In this document: positions 12,454 to 23,065 of the stretch, piece by piece
How the letters are laid out: each line of letters begins with the position of its first letter
Numbering within the stretch: the stretch's first letter is position 1
Assembly (NCBI RefSeq): GCF_001661265.1
Contig: NW_017567017.1
Coordinates: forward strand, 186,001 to 250,000
DNA from: Saitoella complicata NRRL Y-17804
Taxonomy: Eukaryota > Ascomycota > Saitoellomycetes > Saitoellales > Saitoellaceae
Reading direction: 5' to 3'
Length of the DNA stretch: 64,000 nucleotides
Made by a program: the position numbers and the translations under genes
The notes under the pieces: model-generated
Databases searched by the model: none
What the model was told of the DNA's origin: nothing
What the model saw: the letters and a program-made list of their open reading frames with translations, nothing else

Positions 12454-13615
12454 TCATTTTGCATCAGCCAGCCCCAACAACGCAATCGTCTTCCCCCCCT
12501 CCACCGTAAGCGCCAACACATACCCCCTCGGACTCCACGCCAAAGTCTCACTCCCCGTCAACTTCAACCCCAGCTGCCCCCCGCCACTCGTACTCGTACT
12601 CGACCACACCTCCTCCCCCGTCTCACAATCTCCAACCCAGACAACCCCATCATCACCCAACCTCGTCACGAAACCCCCACACCACGTCCACCCCGTCTCC
12701 TTCACACCCCCGGCCAACCCCGTTCCCTTGTTGTAGTCGAATGTCCGGATGGGGTAAAACTCGTGCGTCGAGTATAACGAAATAAGAGAGTCTGCGCCGC
12801 CGAGGAGGAGGTTATGGGGTGGCGAGGGTGAGAAGTGCGGAGGGGAGCAGGAGCCTACGTGTGCGTTTAGTTGGATTGCTTCATTTAGCACTATTGTAGA
12901 GGGGTCGGAGGAGGAGGAGGATGGGAGGTAGGTGTAGAAGGAGAGTTTTCCGTAGGGGTGGAGTTGGGTTGCTTGGACTGCTGTGACGGCGAGGAGGGGG
13001 TGTGTGGGGTGGAAGGAGGCGTATGAGGCGCCGTAGGGACCGCGGGTGGAGGTTAAGACTGTGAATGTTTGAGCATCGATGAGGGTGATGTAGTCGTCCT
13101 ATTATGACATCAGTCAGTTTCGGTCCATAGGAAGAATGGTAAATTGGGGGATGGGGGCGTACCCGCGATACAGCACAAATGAACTTCCCATCTGCAGACC
13201 ATGCGAGACCGATAAGAACAGGGTCGTGCGACGTCTTACACCGCACCTCCGCCACGACCGTTTTCGTTTTTGTATCCCATATCCGCACTGATGCGTCACT
13301 ATTCAGAGTAGCCAATCTCTCCGCCTCACCCTTCCTCTGTACAGGATCCCACACGATCTTGCGCACAACCCCCGCCTTCCCCCGTGGCAGCTTCAAATCA
13401 GGCGTATTTCTCGGATCAGAGCGTTCGGGATTCCAGATGCGGATCGTGCAGTCTCGGGAGCCGGAAGCCAGGCGAGTACCGGTGGAGTTCCAGGCGAGGG
13501 AGGTGACTGTGTCAGTGTGGAGTCTGGTGAAGGTGGTGGCTTTGAATGTAGAGAGTTCGGCTTTGGCAGCGGCGGCGGATTCGAACGGGGTGCCAGCGGA
13601 GGGTAGAGGGACCAT
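12454..13615 (-). CDS. TEX1: WD40 protein, THO complex subunit Tex1/THOC3-like
   Basis: THOC3/Tex1 is the WD40 subunit of the THO/TREX complex that couples transcription to mRNA export. Exons 13615-13163 and 13098-12454, joined by a 64-nt intron, give 365 residues (human THOC3 has 351). Blades read TDTVTSLAWNSTGTRLASGS with IRIWN, then LATLNSDASVRIWD, then LIGLAWSADGKFICAVSR joined by splicing to DDYITLIDAQTF. Later blades hold a WTWCGGFVTRLGDD segment. The frame is open upstream to 13951, but that extension has no WD features and contains intron-like signals, so the ATG at 13613-13615 is preferred. It is divergent from the Nif3-like gene. Confidence 0.82.
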
Positions 13616-13938
13616 GATGAGCAATTGATCAGTTGATTTTGCGATGTACGGCTTCTCGAGGAGCGGGTTCTCGCGGAGCGTCGCGGCTGCAGGGGGGAGA
13701 CTCACTTGCCTGGCCCGCGGCACCCAACCTCCAAGACGTCCCTTGAAGCGTGCGACTGAGTCGAGTGGGATGTATGCGCATTGAAACGGGGTGTCAAGGC
13801 AATCAAAACATCCGTAAATCTGAAAGTCTGCTTTTCGAGTCTTGACATCATCGACTTCCCACGTGGTGCGTATCATCCAGTAGCGACTTGGGAGGTCCAC
13901 CCTCACACCCAAACACCTCCAGTTCTTGTCATCTCGCC
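13616..13938. promoter_or_regulatory. Shared promoter of the Tex1-like and Nif3-like genes
   Basis: 323 bases between two divergent starts. The minus-strand frame stays open across it, so a longer Tex1-like N terminus or an upstream exon cannot be excluded. No consensus regulatory element stands out. Confidence 0.35.
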
Positions 13939-14838
13939 ATGTCAGCAACATCCCAAGCTTCGGCAGCAGTAACCCACGCAGACATCCTCACCCTCTTCCA
14001 CCGCCTTCTCCCCCACGAACAAGACCTAATCTTCCACACACCTTTCTTCTCCCGTCTCCCCCAACAACGCCCATACGACCCCACCCGCCTCCGCGTGTCC
14101 CGCATCATCATCTCACTCACACCAACACCAGGCGTCTACACCGCCCTAACCGAAGACCCACGACAATCAAGCGTCCTTTTCCTCCACAGACCATGGCAGC
14201 TTCATAGGCGACGTGTTCCGCGGGGTACGTTAGTGCTGCAGAGTCATACCGTGTTTGATGCGTTGTATACGACGGGGTGGAACAATGCTTTTGCGGATGC
14301 ACATGGGGTATGGGATGAGGGGCGGGTATGTCTTACGGGACATAAAGGGGATCCGGAGCGGGCGATTGGGCTAGTGGGGCGATTGGAGCGGCCGAGGAAG
14401 ATGAGCGAATACGCGATGGAGCTCGCTGAAGCATTCGGTGGATACGAGACTGTATGGATGGGGGAGGACGTTGAACGACACGTGCATACACTCGTCAGTC
14501 TGAACGCATTCACGCCAGAGATACTGGATCGGGTCGCAGCGTTGATTCCGGAGTCACTGCCGTTGAGCGGTGTGATATGTCTTACGGGAGCAACACGAGC
14601 GGCTGGGTTAGAGGACGCACAGAAAAGGGGTATGGGTGTCGTGGCTGTGGGACACCAACGGTGCGAGTTTTGGGGGATCAGGTATTTTGCGAGGGAGGTG
14701 GAGAAAGCGTTTGCGCAGCGCTTGCACGTCGTAGTGGTCGACGAGCCTGAACCGCCACGGCCGCCAAAGACACCCAAAGGAACCGGTACCACTGCACCAA
14801 CAGTTGATTCACTAGGAGGGGAAGCAATCACGTTGTAG
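13939..14838 (+). CDS. Divergent Nif3/DUF34-like metal-binding protein
   Basis: A single exon of 299 residues. The layout resembles the Nif3/DUF34 family: an early RIIISLTPTPGVYTAL strand-helix unit, then LFLHRPW, then a QSHTVFDALYTTGWNNAFA helix, and late GVICLTGATRAAGLEDAQ with VVAVGHQRCEFWGIRY. In canonical Nif3 these positions carry the HHP, H-x-x-x-D and late G-H-x-x-x-E metal ligands. Here the HHP is reduced to HRP, while the later H..D and GH...E are kept. The acidic, proline-rich tail is unique. The molecular function of Nif3 proteins is poorly defined. Assignment rests on pattern recall and should be tested with a profile search. Confidence 0.55.
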   Translation: MSATSQASAAVTHADILTLFHRLLPHEQDLIFHTPFFSRLPQQRPYDPTRLRVSRIIISLTPTPGVYTALTEDPRQSSVLFLHRPWQLHRRRVPRGTLVLQSHTVFDALYTTGWNNAFADAHGVWDEGRVCLTGHKGDPERAIGLVGRLERPRKMSEYAMELAEAFGGYETVWMGEDVERHVHTLVSLNAFTPEILDRVAALIPESLPLSGVICLTGATRAAGLEDAQKRGMGVVAVGHQRCEFWGIRYFAREVEKAFAQRLHVVVVDEPEPPRPPKTPKGTGTTAPTVDSLGGEAITL

Positions 14839-14988
14839 AGTAGAGACCACAGTTGTATTCCTAGGTAATCCTAAAACAGTATCATTATATCGGGAATAGA
14901 ATTCCCAAGGCAAACGCCATAATTCATCGCAAAAAGCAAAACCCAATAACGCCAATCGTACACACATTTTTCGTACTCCTTCTCCTGT

Positions 14989-17976
14989 TCACTGCCGTCC
15001 AGCATCGAGCAAATGTGAGATATCCGCTCTGCTCGCCCCACCGTCTGAGGCCTTTGGCTGACCATCCGCTGTCCTCTTCGTTCCGGCTGCGACTGCGTCC
15101 CCGTGTTCCACGGCTGCCGGTACAGGCGTTGCACCAGAACTTGCTGCTCCACTACATTGCTTTTGGAAGTACACCAACAGATCTGCGGCATCCGCGTCTT
15201 TACCCAAGGTCTCGTCCGCCAACCCAGGGCCAGTCTGAACATCCGGATGGGAAGGCGTTGGGTGTTGGAGTCCATCTGTTGTCAGGACGGGCGAATGGGG
15301 TGCGGTGCCAGTGCCGGTGCCGGCACAAGTGAATGCCTTTGCTTGTGTGGGACGAGGCGAGGGCGGTTGTAGGAATCCATCCACGGAGCGCGGAACGGTC
15401 TCCGCAGAACCGTTACCGGCAGCTGGGACGGGAGTAGCGGCCGGTGTTGACTCATAACGTGTATACGACGGCTTCGCACCACTTGCTGGAGCAACAGCGG
15501 CTACCGAAGCACCCGGACTCGCTCGCATCGGGTCCGCGATGGCACCAGGGAATGGCATATTGAACGAGTTCTGCATCGTTGGTTGTTGTTGAGTGCGAGG
15601 ACTTCCTGGTCTCGTGGGGTTTGCCGAGAATGGACCACCCATCCTTGGACTCCCGGGCATAGATGCGAAATTGGAACCATTCGCGCCCTCGGCGAACATC
15701 ATGTCGAGGAAGGAGAAGTCGTTTGAAGGGGATCCTTCCCTGTATCCGAAACCTTCCAGGTTGCTCGCCATCTGGATCATGGAGGTGGGATCCCATTGCT
15801 GTTGTGCTCCACCAGGTTGTGGGGTTGGGGCCTTGGACAGCCCAACGACGCCCAGAGTGGAGTTGCTAGAGGCAACAGGCAACACCGGCGTGTTTCTAGC
15901 AGATGTACCCGTAAGGTCAAGTCCAGCAGCACTCCGAGGAGGTACTGAGGGTGCGAACCCTTGCATTCCCACCATCGGGCTTGGACCCGCAGTCTGAGCT
16001 TTGACAAGATTGCTCAATGCCAAGAACAATCCTTCCAAAGGACCCCACCATTTCCGAAGCTGATCTAGTACCTCGACTCCAAGTGCAAGGAAGCGTTTTG
16101 CTTCTTCAACCGCTTCAGCGCTTGTCCCGGGTGAAGATGCATAAGCCTTATGGAGGTGGAAGAGAGATGCAGTAAAGATAGCGAATCCGACGAAAGGTGC
16201 CGTAATTTGACACTCATCCGCACGAGCGCGCAGGTCCGTCATGATCAAGGAGATCTGTCTTGCGTGGTAGAAGCAAGCCGCGACACTTGACGCGACAAAA
16301 TCAGCCGGAGGTGCTTCTTCGCCAGCAGCGACCGCAGGGCCCGTTCCCAAGGCAGCGCTCGGCCCGCCCTTTGCACCAGGTGAGCTATTGCTCGGTACAG
16401 AGAAACGGTGCAATGTACACAAAACGGTATGATACGCGATATGCATGAAGACATACGGCGGCGCAGCATTAATACTGACGTGCGCAGCCAGGTTCTCCGG
16501 GGTATACTTCAACCATGCCGGCAGGTCATCATGCCAACCCTTCAAATCCGCCACCAACGTCGAGAACTCTGATTGCGGTAACCAGGGCGCGATGCGCTTC
16601 TTGTTTGCGACGTTCGACCACAAGCTCGGAGTGGTGCTGGAGTTGACATATGTCGTTACCCTACCCCAGAACGCGACGATCCGAATCATGTAAGCGGTTG
16701 CGCCCAGGTTCGACTTCATATCTTGTGTCAGGGGTATTCCACTCGTTCGACGATCCAATGGTTCCGTGAGAACCGCCGTGCCAAAGGTGAAACTTCGCTC
16801 ATCCGCCGGTAACTGGACTCTTGAGTCCACCTCTTGTAGTTGATGCGGTCTTTCCATACCAGCCGAATTCAAACGATCGATGATGAAACAACTCCAGTAT
16901 GTCTTCCGACGAACTTCACGCTCGATCCATCCCGGTCCACCGGATGGTGCGTTACCCATAGGCCAGTCGTCGTGCTCGCGGTTGAGACGCAGAGCGTGGG
17001 CCACGCGCATAGCCATACCTGCAAATATCCATGCCTTGCTTCCTTTTCTTGCACCGAAGTCGTGCAGTGCCAGCGTGACCATGGCCTGTACGTTGCAGAT
17101 ACTGCTCTTGTCGAAATCTGCTAAGGCCATTTCACGTGCGCGTATAGCAAACACCTCACCTCTTTCATACGGTAGAATTTCTGGCTTCGCGATTTCTGGA
17201 TGATCCGAGAACCTAGCTGCGACGGCACACAGTGCGTAGAGCAGAGCCGGCGGTACGCGTCCTTCCTCCACCTTCTTCATGAAAGTAGGTCTGTGTAGAA
17301 ATCCATACGTTTGGTTATAGAGCCGCGAGAAGTATAACAAAATCAGATGCAATAGTATATCTTTCCTCGGCGGCGGATAAAGCTTCGATGCACCGAGGTA
17401 TTCGAGATCCATCCAGTCCTGCGGCGTAAAAGCGGATGGCGGTACTACATTTGGCGGCGGCAACATCATCGATTGAGTCGCCATTGCCTGTCGATTCAGA
17501 ACAGGCGCGCCCATCGTCGGAATCGGCATGGGCACGTTCGGCGGCGTTCCTTGCGCAAACATGTTGTAACCTTCTCCCGCCGGCGAATCCAATCCATCGC
17601 GCCGTCCCGAGGGACGTCCACGGGAGTGCGTTAAAGGATCGTAGATACATTGTCGGTTGTGCTTTGCGCATTGAACGCATCCACCCTTGTCACCACTACA
17701 CCTGATCTTGCGCTTCCGACAGGCCTGACACGCAAGAGGCAAGCGCTGCCGCCTCTTGCCAGCCTTCGTTAACCCCCACTCGGCGGTAGCCTCGTCATCA
17801 TCATCGTCACGCTCGTCCGCAGAACCGAACTGCTGAGACCCTCCTCCTCCCGGGGAGATATCTGTTTGTTGAGCGCGTTGCTGATTTGCCGTCGGTATGC
17901 TCGGCAGGTTAGCCGAAGGAGGAGCGGCGGGGTTGTAGCGGATCTGGGGTGTTGTCGGCAGCTGTGATTGATCCAT
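14989..17976 (-). CDS. Zn2Cys6 transcription factor with fungal-specific middle homology domain
   Basis: A single exon of 995 residues encoding a nuclear DNA-binding regulator. The binuclear zinc cluster has six cysteines at residues 83, 86, 93, 100, 103 and 110, within LACQACRKRKIRC and GGCVQCAKHNRQC, preceded by a basic KRRQRLP. A typical fungal_trans domain follows from about residue 210 (LYFSRLYNQTYGFLHRPTF, then YALCAVAARFSDHPEI and LRLNREHDDW). The C-terminal third is low-complexity and rich in proline, serine, glycine and alanine, suiting an activation domain. The target pathway cannot be read from sequence. It lies downstream of the Ste11-like regulator on the same strand. Confidence 0.9.
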   Translation of the reverse strand: MDQSQLPTTPQIRYNPAAPPSANLPSIPTANQQRAQQTDISPGGGGSQQFGSADERDDDDDEATAEWGLTKAGKRRQRLPLACQACRKRKIRCSGDKGGCVQCAKHNRQCIYDPLTHSRGRPSGRRDGLDSPAGEGYNMFAQGTPPNVPMPIPTMGAPVLNRQAMATQSMMLPPPNVVPPSAFTPQDWMDLEYLGASKLYPPPRKDILLHLILLYFSRLYNQTYGFLHRPTFMKKVEEGRVPPALLYALCAVAARFSDHPEIAKPEILPYERGEVFAIRAREMALADFDKSSICNVQAMVTLALHDFGARKGSKAWIFAGMAMRVAHALRLNREHDDWPMGNAPSGGPGWIEREVRRKTYWSCFIIDRLNSAGMERPHQLQEVDSRVQLPADERSFTFGTAVLTEPLDRRTSGIPLTQDMKSNLGATAYMIRIVAFWGRVTTYVNSSTTPSLWSNVANKKRIAPWLPQSEFSTLVADLKGWHDDLPAWLKYTPENLAAHVSINAAPPYVFMHIAYHTVLCTLHRFSVPSNSSPGAKGGPSAALGTGPAVAAGEEAPPADFVASSVAACFYHARQISLIMTDLRARADECQITAPFVGFAIFTASLFHLHKAYASSPGTSAEAVEEAKRFLALGVEVLDQLRKWWGPLEGLFLALSNLVKAQTAGPSPMVGMQGFAPSVPPRSAAGLDLTGTSARNTPVLPVASSNSTLGVVGLSKAPTPQPGGAQQQWDPTSMIQMASNLEGFGYREGSPSNDFSFLDMMFAEGANGSNFASMPGSPRMGGPFSANPTRPGSPRTQQQPTMQNSFNMPFPGAIADPMRASPGASVAAVAPASGAKPSYTRYESTPAATPVPAAGNGSAETVPRSVDGFLQPPSPRPTQAKAFTCAGTGTGTAPHSPVLTTDGLQHPTPSHPDVQTGPGLADETLGKDADAADLLVYFQKQCSGAASSGATPVPAAVEHGDAVAAGTKRTADGQPKASDGGASRADISHLLDAGRQ

Positions 17977-18441
17977 GCGATCTCGGTGTTGAACCAGATG
18001 AGATCGAGCTTCAGCGATGGGGTTAAGCCCAGAGCAATGAACGGTGCTGATTGTGTTGGTGTTTTTGGGATGAATCTCTCCGGGTCACGTCGCTCGTAGG
18101 AGAAGCGCGACTTTGCCCGGCAATGCATTTGGCCCGGCTGATTTAACCGCAATCACACCCGAGGCCATGAATGTCCAAAAACGATAGGAAAGGGACGTGA
18201 ATGATAGGAAAGGAAAACTAAACTTCAAGATAAAACAATTACGGAATGCTTGTCCGGCTCGGTCCCGTGTGCCCTGGCCTTATGCAGCTAAGATTGTAAA
18301 ACCCAGGTACCGTATATACTCATACACGGTCCCCGAGACGGTATTGGGAAAATCACAAAAACTCCTGATCCTAGGCATTGTCCCCAAACCATTCCAGTAT
18401 GCTCGTGACTGTAAGCACCCTTGCTGTAGCTCGATACCCCG
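17977..18441. other. Intergenic region between two regulator genes
   Basis: About 465 bases holding the promoter of the Zn2Cys6 gene and the 3' end of the HMG-box gene. No open frame with protein features and no clear regulatory consensus was seen. Confidence 0.4.
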
Positions 18442-20136
18442 TTACATCAATTCATAGAGTCCGTTGTCCTCCGTCTTTACGCTGTCGTTCTCAAAGAGAC
18501 CGTGCTCTTCTGAGAAGGCGTCGAGGGCAGCACTAGCTTCTCCGTCCCAGCCGAAGCCAGCTGAGCTGCCCTCTCCGGAGGTTGCGCCGAGGTTGTATCC
18601 TCCGAAATAGTCTGGCATTGAGCCGTCGTTCAGAGGGGTCTCGTCGAACGGCGTGGACAGCGTGCTTGAGAGACCGTCACCCAGGCGTGCATAGCTTCCT
18701 GGCGAGGCCATCAGATCGATATCGAGACCCTCAGGACTGAATGGGCTACTTCTTGAACCCTCGCGGTAGGCCTGGAAGTGGTCAATCGTCAAGTCAACCA
18801 CCGGCGCCGAGGTAGAAGCAGGCGTGGGAGCGGAAGTAGGAGCATAGGTCTGAGGCGGGGCGAGTACAGGAGGGGCGAGAACCTGCAAGCGACGGTTCTT
18901 GAGGCTAGTTCCTTGAGAAATACCCATAGGGGCAGCAGATTCCAAGCCAGCAGACGCAAGACCCATCGGTGGTGACATCGGGTTCTTGTCCTCAGTCAGA
19001 GTCCACAACTGCTGATGAGCGGAAGAGCCCAAAAGCTGAGGCTGGTGCGCTTTGGAGAAAGAGCCCAGGTCACCAGTGAGTGCCATGGAGATAGCAGTCT
19101 CAGGATCAGCATCGCCGCCCTGTTTAGTCAAGAGCTCAGCGACAATCTCTCGCTCACGCATGTCATCACTCTCAGTCTTCGCCACCTTCCGACGAACAAC
19201 CTTATCCTTCTTCTTCTTAGGCGCAAACTTGTACCCGGGGTACATCTGCTCATGCTCCTCTTTCGCCCGCTTCGCCAAGTCAGTGTAGAACTTTTTGGTG
19301 GCAGCGGTCTCATTACGCCAGAGTTGACCGATGATGCGGGAGATGGATTGGTGATTTTTGGAAGGGACTGCATGCTGTTTGTCGCGGCGGTAGAGCATGA
19401 AGGCGTTTAGGGGTCGCTTGGGGGTTAAGCGTTCTTGGTCGGCAAGGGCCTTGTGCGACTTCTTGCGGCTTGGGGAGGGGGAGGGGGAGACGGAGTAGAC
19501 GCGTCCACCTGGGGTACAGGGCGACGAGAACACGCTCTGGAAATGTGGTGTCGATTGGAACACTTCCTCGAATTGAGGTGGAGGAGTAGTATACGACGCC
19601 GGTTGCGGGTTGTAAAAGGAGGTCGGCGCGGAGCTGGGATCAAGCGGAAGCGAGGCTGTTCTCGACATCGCGATCGATCCGACGGAGCTCGCGCGGCTGT
19701 TGAACGTCGCGGTGTTGACGGGCGACATCCCATAGTAATCCTGGGAAAACATCTCTGGTTGAGAGGACCAGCTCTGACTCATTGACATATCCGGAGGATG
19801 CATCTGGCCCTGATCCATTTCGAAGCTTCGTTGTTGAGGGAAGCCAGGAGTTGGAGGCTCGATCTTGAGGGAGAAGGGGAGATCAAGGGTGTTGTTGCCT
19901 TGGACAAGGAGAGGTGATCCGTTGGAGGAAGCACCGTAGATCCGCGGCTGTTGTTGCTGCTGCTGCTGGTGGTGGTGCATGTATTGTTGTTGAGGAGAAC
20001 CCATGAACGTCATGTTAGGGTTGTGGAAGGTCTGTACCGGCCGGCGGTTCTGTTGGTGTTGGCCGTGACCGTAGGGAACCTGCATGGGCATCGTGCTCAT
20101 CAGTGGCGGCGGAGTAGGCATTTGGCTCTTGAGCAT
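18442..20136 (-). CDS. HMG-box transcription factor, Ste11-like
   Basis: A single exon of 564 residues. The MATA-type HMG box spans about residues 240-307 and includes KRPLNAFMLYRRDKQ and KNHQSISRIIGQLWRNE, nearly identical by recall to the box of fission-yeast Ste11, the master switch for mating and meiosis. It ends in a basic KKKKDKVVRRK tail likely serving as nuclear signal. Unlike Ste11, where the box is N-terminal, here it follows 235 residues rich in Gln, Pro, Ser and Met, including a His/Gln tract near residue 53. The C-terminal region is acidic and Pro/Ser-rich, fitting an activation domain. TR-box-like sites lie in its own upstream DNA. A Rox1-type or Prf1-type role is an alternative. 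Confidence 0.85.
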   Translation of the reverse strand: MLKSQMPTPPPLMSTMPMQVPYGHGQHQQNRRPVQTFHNPNMTFMGSPQQQYMHHHQQQQQQQPRIYGASSNGSPLLVQGNNTLDLPFSLKIEPPTPGFPQQRSFEMDQGQMHPPDMSMSQSWSSQPEMFSQDYYGMSPVNTATFNSRASSVGSIAMSRTASLPLDPSSAPTSFYNPQPASYTTPPPQFEEVFQSTPHFQSVFSSPCTPGGRVYSVSPSPSPSRKKSHKALADQERLTPKRPLNAFMLYRRDKQHAVPSKNHQSISRIIGQLWRNETAATKKFYTDLAKRAKEEHEQMYPGYKFAPKKKKDKVVRRKVAKTESDDMREREIVAELLTKQGGDADPETAISMALTGDLGSFSKAHQPQLLGSSAHQQLWTLTEDKNPMSPPMGLASAGLESAAPMGISQGTSLKNRRLQVLAPPVLAPPQTYAPTSAPTPASTSAPVVDLTIDHFQAYREGSRSSPFSPEGLDIDLMASPGSYARLGDGLSSTLSTPFDETPLNDGSMPDYFGGYNLGATSGEGSSAGFGWDGEASAALDAFSEEHGLFENDSVKTEDNGLYELM

Positions 20137-20244
20137 CGATTAAGGTTCGGATAATAAATACGGTGATCAGATCCAATTGATCACTTGCTGATTGTTTCTT
20201 CGTGGACTGCTTGATTCGTGCGCGGACCGTTCTTTGGGAAGATG

Positions 20245-20254
20245 AGCTTTGTTC
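20245..20254 (+). promoter_or_regulatory. TR-box-like site near the HMG gene start
   Basis: AGCTTTGTTC lies 109 bases upstream of the Ste11-like start codon and matches 8 of 10 positions of the fission-yeast TR box. TTCTTTGGGA at 20230-20239 shares the first seven. Single short matches like these arise by chance, so support is weak. Confidence 0.25.
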
Positions 20255-21051
20255 GTTCAGTCGGTCGATTCGCGATATTGCGTTGGACCCCTGTCGACAA
20301 GGATGCCTCTGCCGGGTATTTCGAATGGTGGCCGGAGATGTCTGACGCACGCACGGGCTGGTGTTTCGCAATAGAGAAGGTAAGCTTGCGGGTTTCGTGT
20401 ATCACCAAAAGGTGTATTGATCCGGCGGAGTGCGCGAACGCTGAATATAGAGAGCTTGTCGGGGACACGGGGTTTACAATTGCGAGCCAGGATGCGAGTT
20501 ATTGCCTTGATATATCTACCCAGCCATCAGCTAGAATACAGCAGCTGTATGGACCACCCTATCGATCGCGAGCGGCAGCAGGGTCGGCGCTACGGGTGCA
20601 CACACGAGACCCGAAGTGGCACACAGATTGAGCCCAAGCTTCTTCCCGCCGGTGCCGCTAGCAAATACGCCAGGCGCCTGGCCGTTCTCCGATTTGGGAC
20701 GATCCCTCCCGTTTCGTGGCGCTTGTGTGACATTGTCTAACCGACGGAGCCTATCTACGCTGCTCGAGCTCTTTCTGCGCGCCTTACTCAGTACTTCCCC
20801 TCCACCTTCTCCTACCCCCATTTCCGAAAAATTCTCCGGCAGTCTCATAGGAGGATTATCAAACACTTGTTACGGATTGTTGGGTGAAACCCGGGCAGAA
20901 GATCCTCCCGCAGCTGACCGCGTGGATAAATCAGTGTGGGTCGATTAGGTTGATGTAGCTTTGCACCGAGGACAGCTAGCAGCATAATGTGGCGCGAGCA
21001 AGTGACAACCGCACAGCGGGAGGAGCTTCTACCCTACGGTTGTGCTATGGC

Positions 21052-21061
21052 AAACAAAGGA
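21052..21061 (-). promoter_or_regulatory. TR-box-like site, 9 of 10 match
   Basis: On the minus strand this reads TCCTTTGTTT against the TR-box consensus TTCTTTGTTY, about 0.9 kb upstream of the Ste11-like start. Ste11 activates its own gene through such sites in fission yeast; here this is inference. Confidence 0.3.
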
Positions 21062-22223
21062 AGTGGGAGAAACATGTAACACCAACCTCGCTTGATCTTG
21101 TTTGTCGAAATTGCGCACACGTGCCCGGCCATGACATGTGACAGCGCCCGTGCTCAACCCCCCTCAATTGACAGATGGATGGAGGTGACAGGCTTCCGGG
21201 AACGAGACCAAAGTCCGTCTCTTCAAGTCCGCAACTGGCCTTTTCAGATCGCCGTTGTCATTTACCGAGTGCGTGGGTGCTGTCCTCCTAGTAAGACAAG
21301 GCCTGCATTCAGAATTCTCCGCTGTGTCTGATGCACCGCTGGATGTAGGAAGGAAGCGTGCGCGCCGAAAATTGAACCACCATCACCTCACCCCCTGTCC
21401 CCGCTAGGGAAGATCACCCACCTCCACCGGTTCACAACGAGGATCAGAAGCTGCCACGTGTGAGGGTGATGGTCGCCCGGATAAAAGGGCAACGAGCATC
21501 ATTGACGGGTTACGTTATGCCACGCACGCATTGCCCGATTTCGGGAACATCGAGATTCTTGGCGATCGGCGACGGGTGCAGATGACTCAATTCGCAGGAT
21601 TATGCAAGCGTACGTCGGTCGGATATCTACCGAGCTTTTCTCCTCTAGCTACAGAAGACCCTCGGGACATTATCGGCTCGTGGGATGAAAAGAATGCCTG
21701 CGTTCGAATATTTTTGTGGATTTGTCGACATCACAACATCTGCTGAGAAGGAGTCGAGGTCCTTCTCTTTTCTGGTGACTGTTGCGCATCGTATGATCCT
21801 CGAACAACGCTTGCACATGCTAACGGCGCCACGGGGAATTCGCGCGCTCCAGCTGCCGCGGGTCGATCCTTCCGAGCAGCACCCACTTACATAACACCCG
21901 GTAACCGGGGAAAGTTACGTCCGGCAAACAGTCAGCGAGGATCTACTTTTTGTGACCGCGAGGATCTGCCCATGCGTGCGTTTACCTACAGGTCCACGCG
22001 TTGACCTCCTCATTTGCTCTGATGGAAGATCATCGAAGTCCCTCGGGTTTGGCCGTGTGTAACATCGTCATCATCACGACAGCCTCCTGCGGAACGTAAG
22101 GATGCATGATTCACGGTGCAGGAGTTCGGGGAAGTAATTGACCCGTTGGGATGAGAAGGTATTGGATCTGGCTTGAGATATCGGTGATACGAAGTGGAAG
22201 GTGAGGCTGGGGCTTGAAGATCA

Positions 22224-22295
22224 AGGCTGAAGGCTGGAAGGTGGAAGACGGAAGCTGCCTTCCGGCGGTTGAGGGCGGTTTAGGCTGAAGGCTGG
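22224..22295 (+). repeat. Short direct repeat, AGGCTGAAGGCTGG, two copies
   Basis: The same 14 bases occur at 22224-22237 and 22282-22295, 58 bases apart, inside a purine-rich stretch with further GGCTG and GGAAG fragments. It may be a decayed minisatellite. No gene overlaps it. Confidence 0.5.
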
Positions 22296-22471
22296 TTTGG
22301 CCTGCCGTGATTGACTGCAGGAGTTCGTTTTTGAGTTCACAGCTCTTCGAGTGCTTGACGACATCAATGATTTGCAACTGACAGCTCGCGTGTGAAAGCT
22401 GTGAGAGATGAGGTCAGATGAAGAAGAAGGTTTGACTTTGCGTTCTGTTTCAATCGGCGCAAGGCCCTTCT

Positions 22472-23065
22472 TTAATTCCCGATATTGACCACTCTATTGA
22501 TCAAGCTGTGAGGAGGCCCGAGAGTCGCGTCCAAATGATTGGACACGCGTGACATGTGTGGGAATATGCGCAGCCTTGGCCGAATTGAGAGTACCCTATA
22601 TGTTGATGGGTTTGCGAGACGGCAGACCAATTGCTGGTCCATCCTCGACGTGAGCAAATATGGCCGAGCGACGGCTTCGGCATCGCGTGAGTGGTAGCAT
22701 ACAACCGCAAAGTTGGGCGCAAGAGGATGTGAACAGTGACTCGGTCCGTTACCTTCAGTCATTGTGGCCGGTTCGACATTTGTGTTCAGGTCCTCGCAAA
22801 GGTTGGAGCTTATCACACTTCTCAGGACCCTCATGTGCATGTTGGTCGAGGTAATTAGACTTCGAATTAGCGATTCATGCATCTCCGCATTTTCCACGTC
22901 AAGCGGTTCCGTATTATGTACCAGCTCCGGTACGATGCACGGTCGCCCTGGTACTCTGGATAACACGGGCCCCTGACGAAAGGAAGTGAGGCTTGGTACC
23001 CATTCCTGGCCTTTAATAAGCGACGGAGGAGGATGTAGAAGCATTCGTATGACCCTGATGAACAT
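22472..23065 (-). CDS. Hypothetical open frame, doubtful
   Basis: A 197-codon open frame starting at a true ATG. The translation has no recognisable domain, no signal peptide and no clear codon bias, and is rich in Arg, Ser, His and Leu as random frames often are. It lies in the long gene-poor region, where a frame of this length is unusual but possible by chance. Transcription data would decide. Confidence 0.2.
   Translation of the reverse strand: MFIRVIRMLLHPPPSLIKGQEWVPSLTSFRQGPVLSRVPGRPCIVPELVHNTEPLDVENAEMHESLIRSLITSTNMHMRVLRSVISSNLCEDLNTNVEPATMTEGNGPSHCSHPLAPNFAVVCYHSRDAEAVARPYLLTSRMDQQLVCRLANPSTYRVLSIRPRLRIFPHMSRVSNHLDATLGPPHSLINRVVNIGN

Noticed and set aside
20218-20631. Plus-strand open frame upstream of the HMG gene
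   Set aside because: No domain, no good start context, and composition like neighbouring non-coding DNA.
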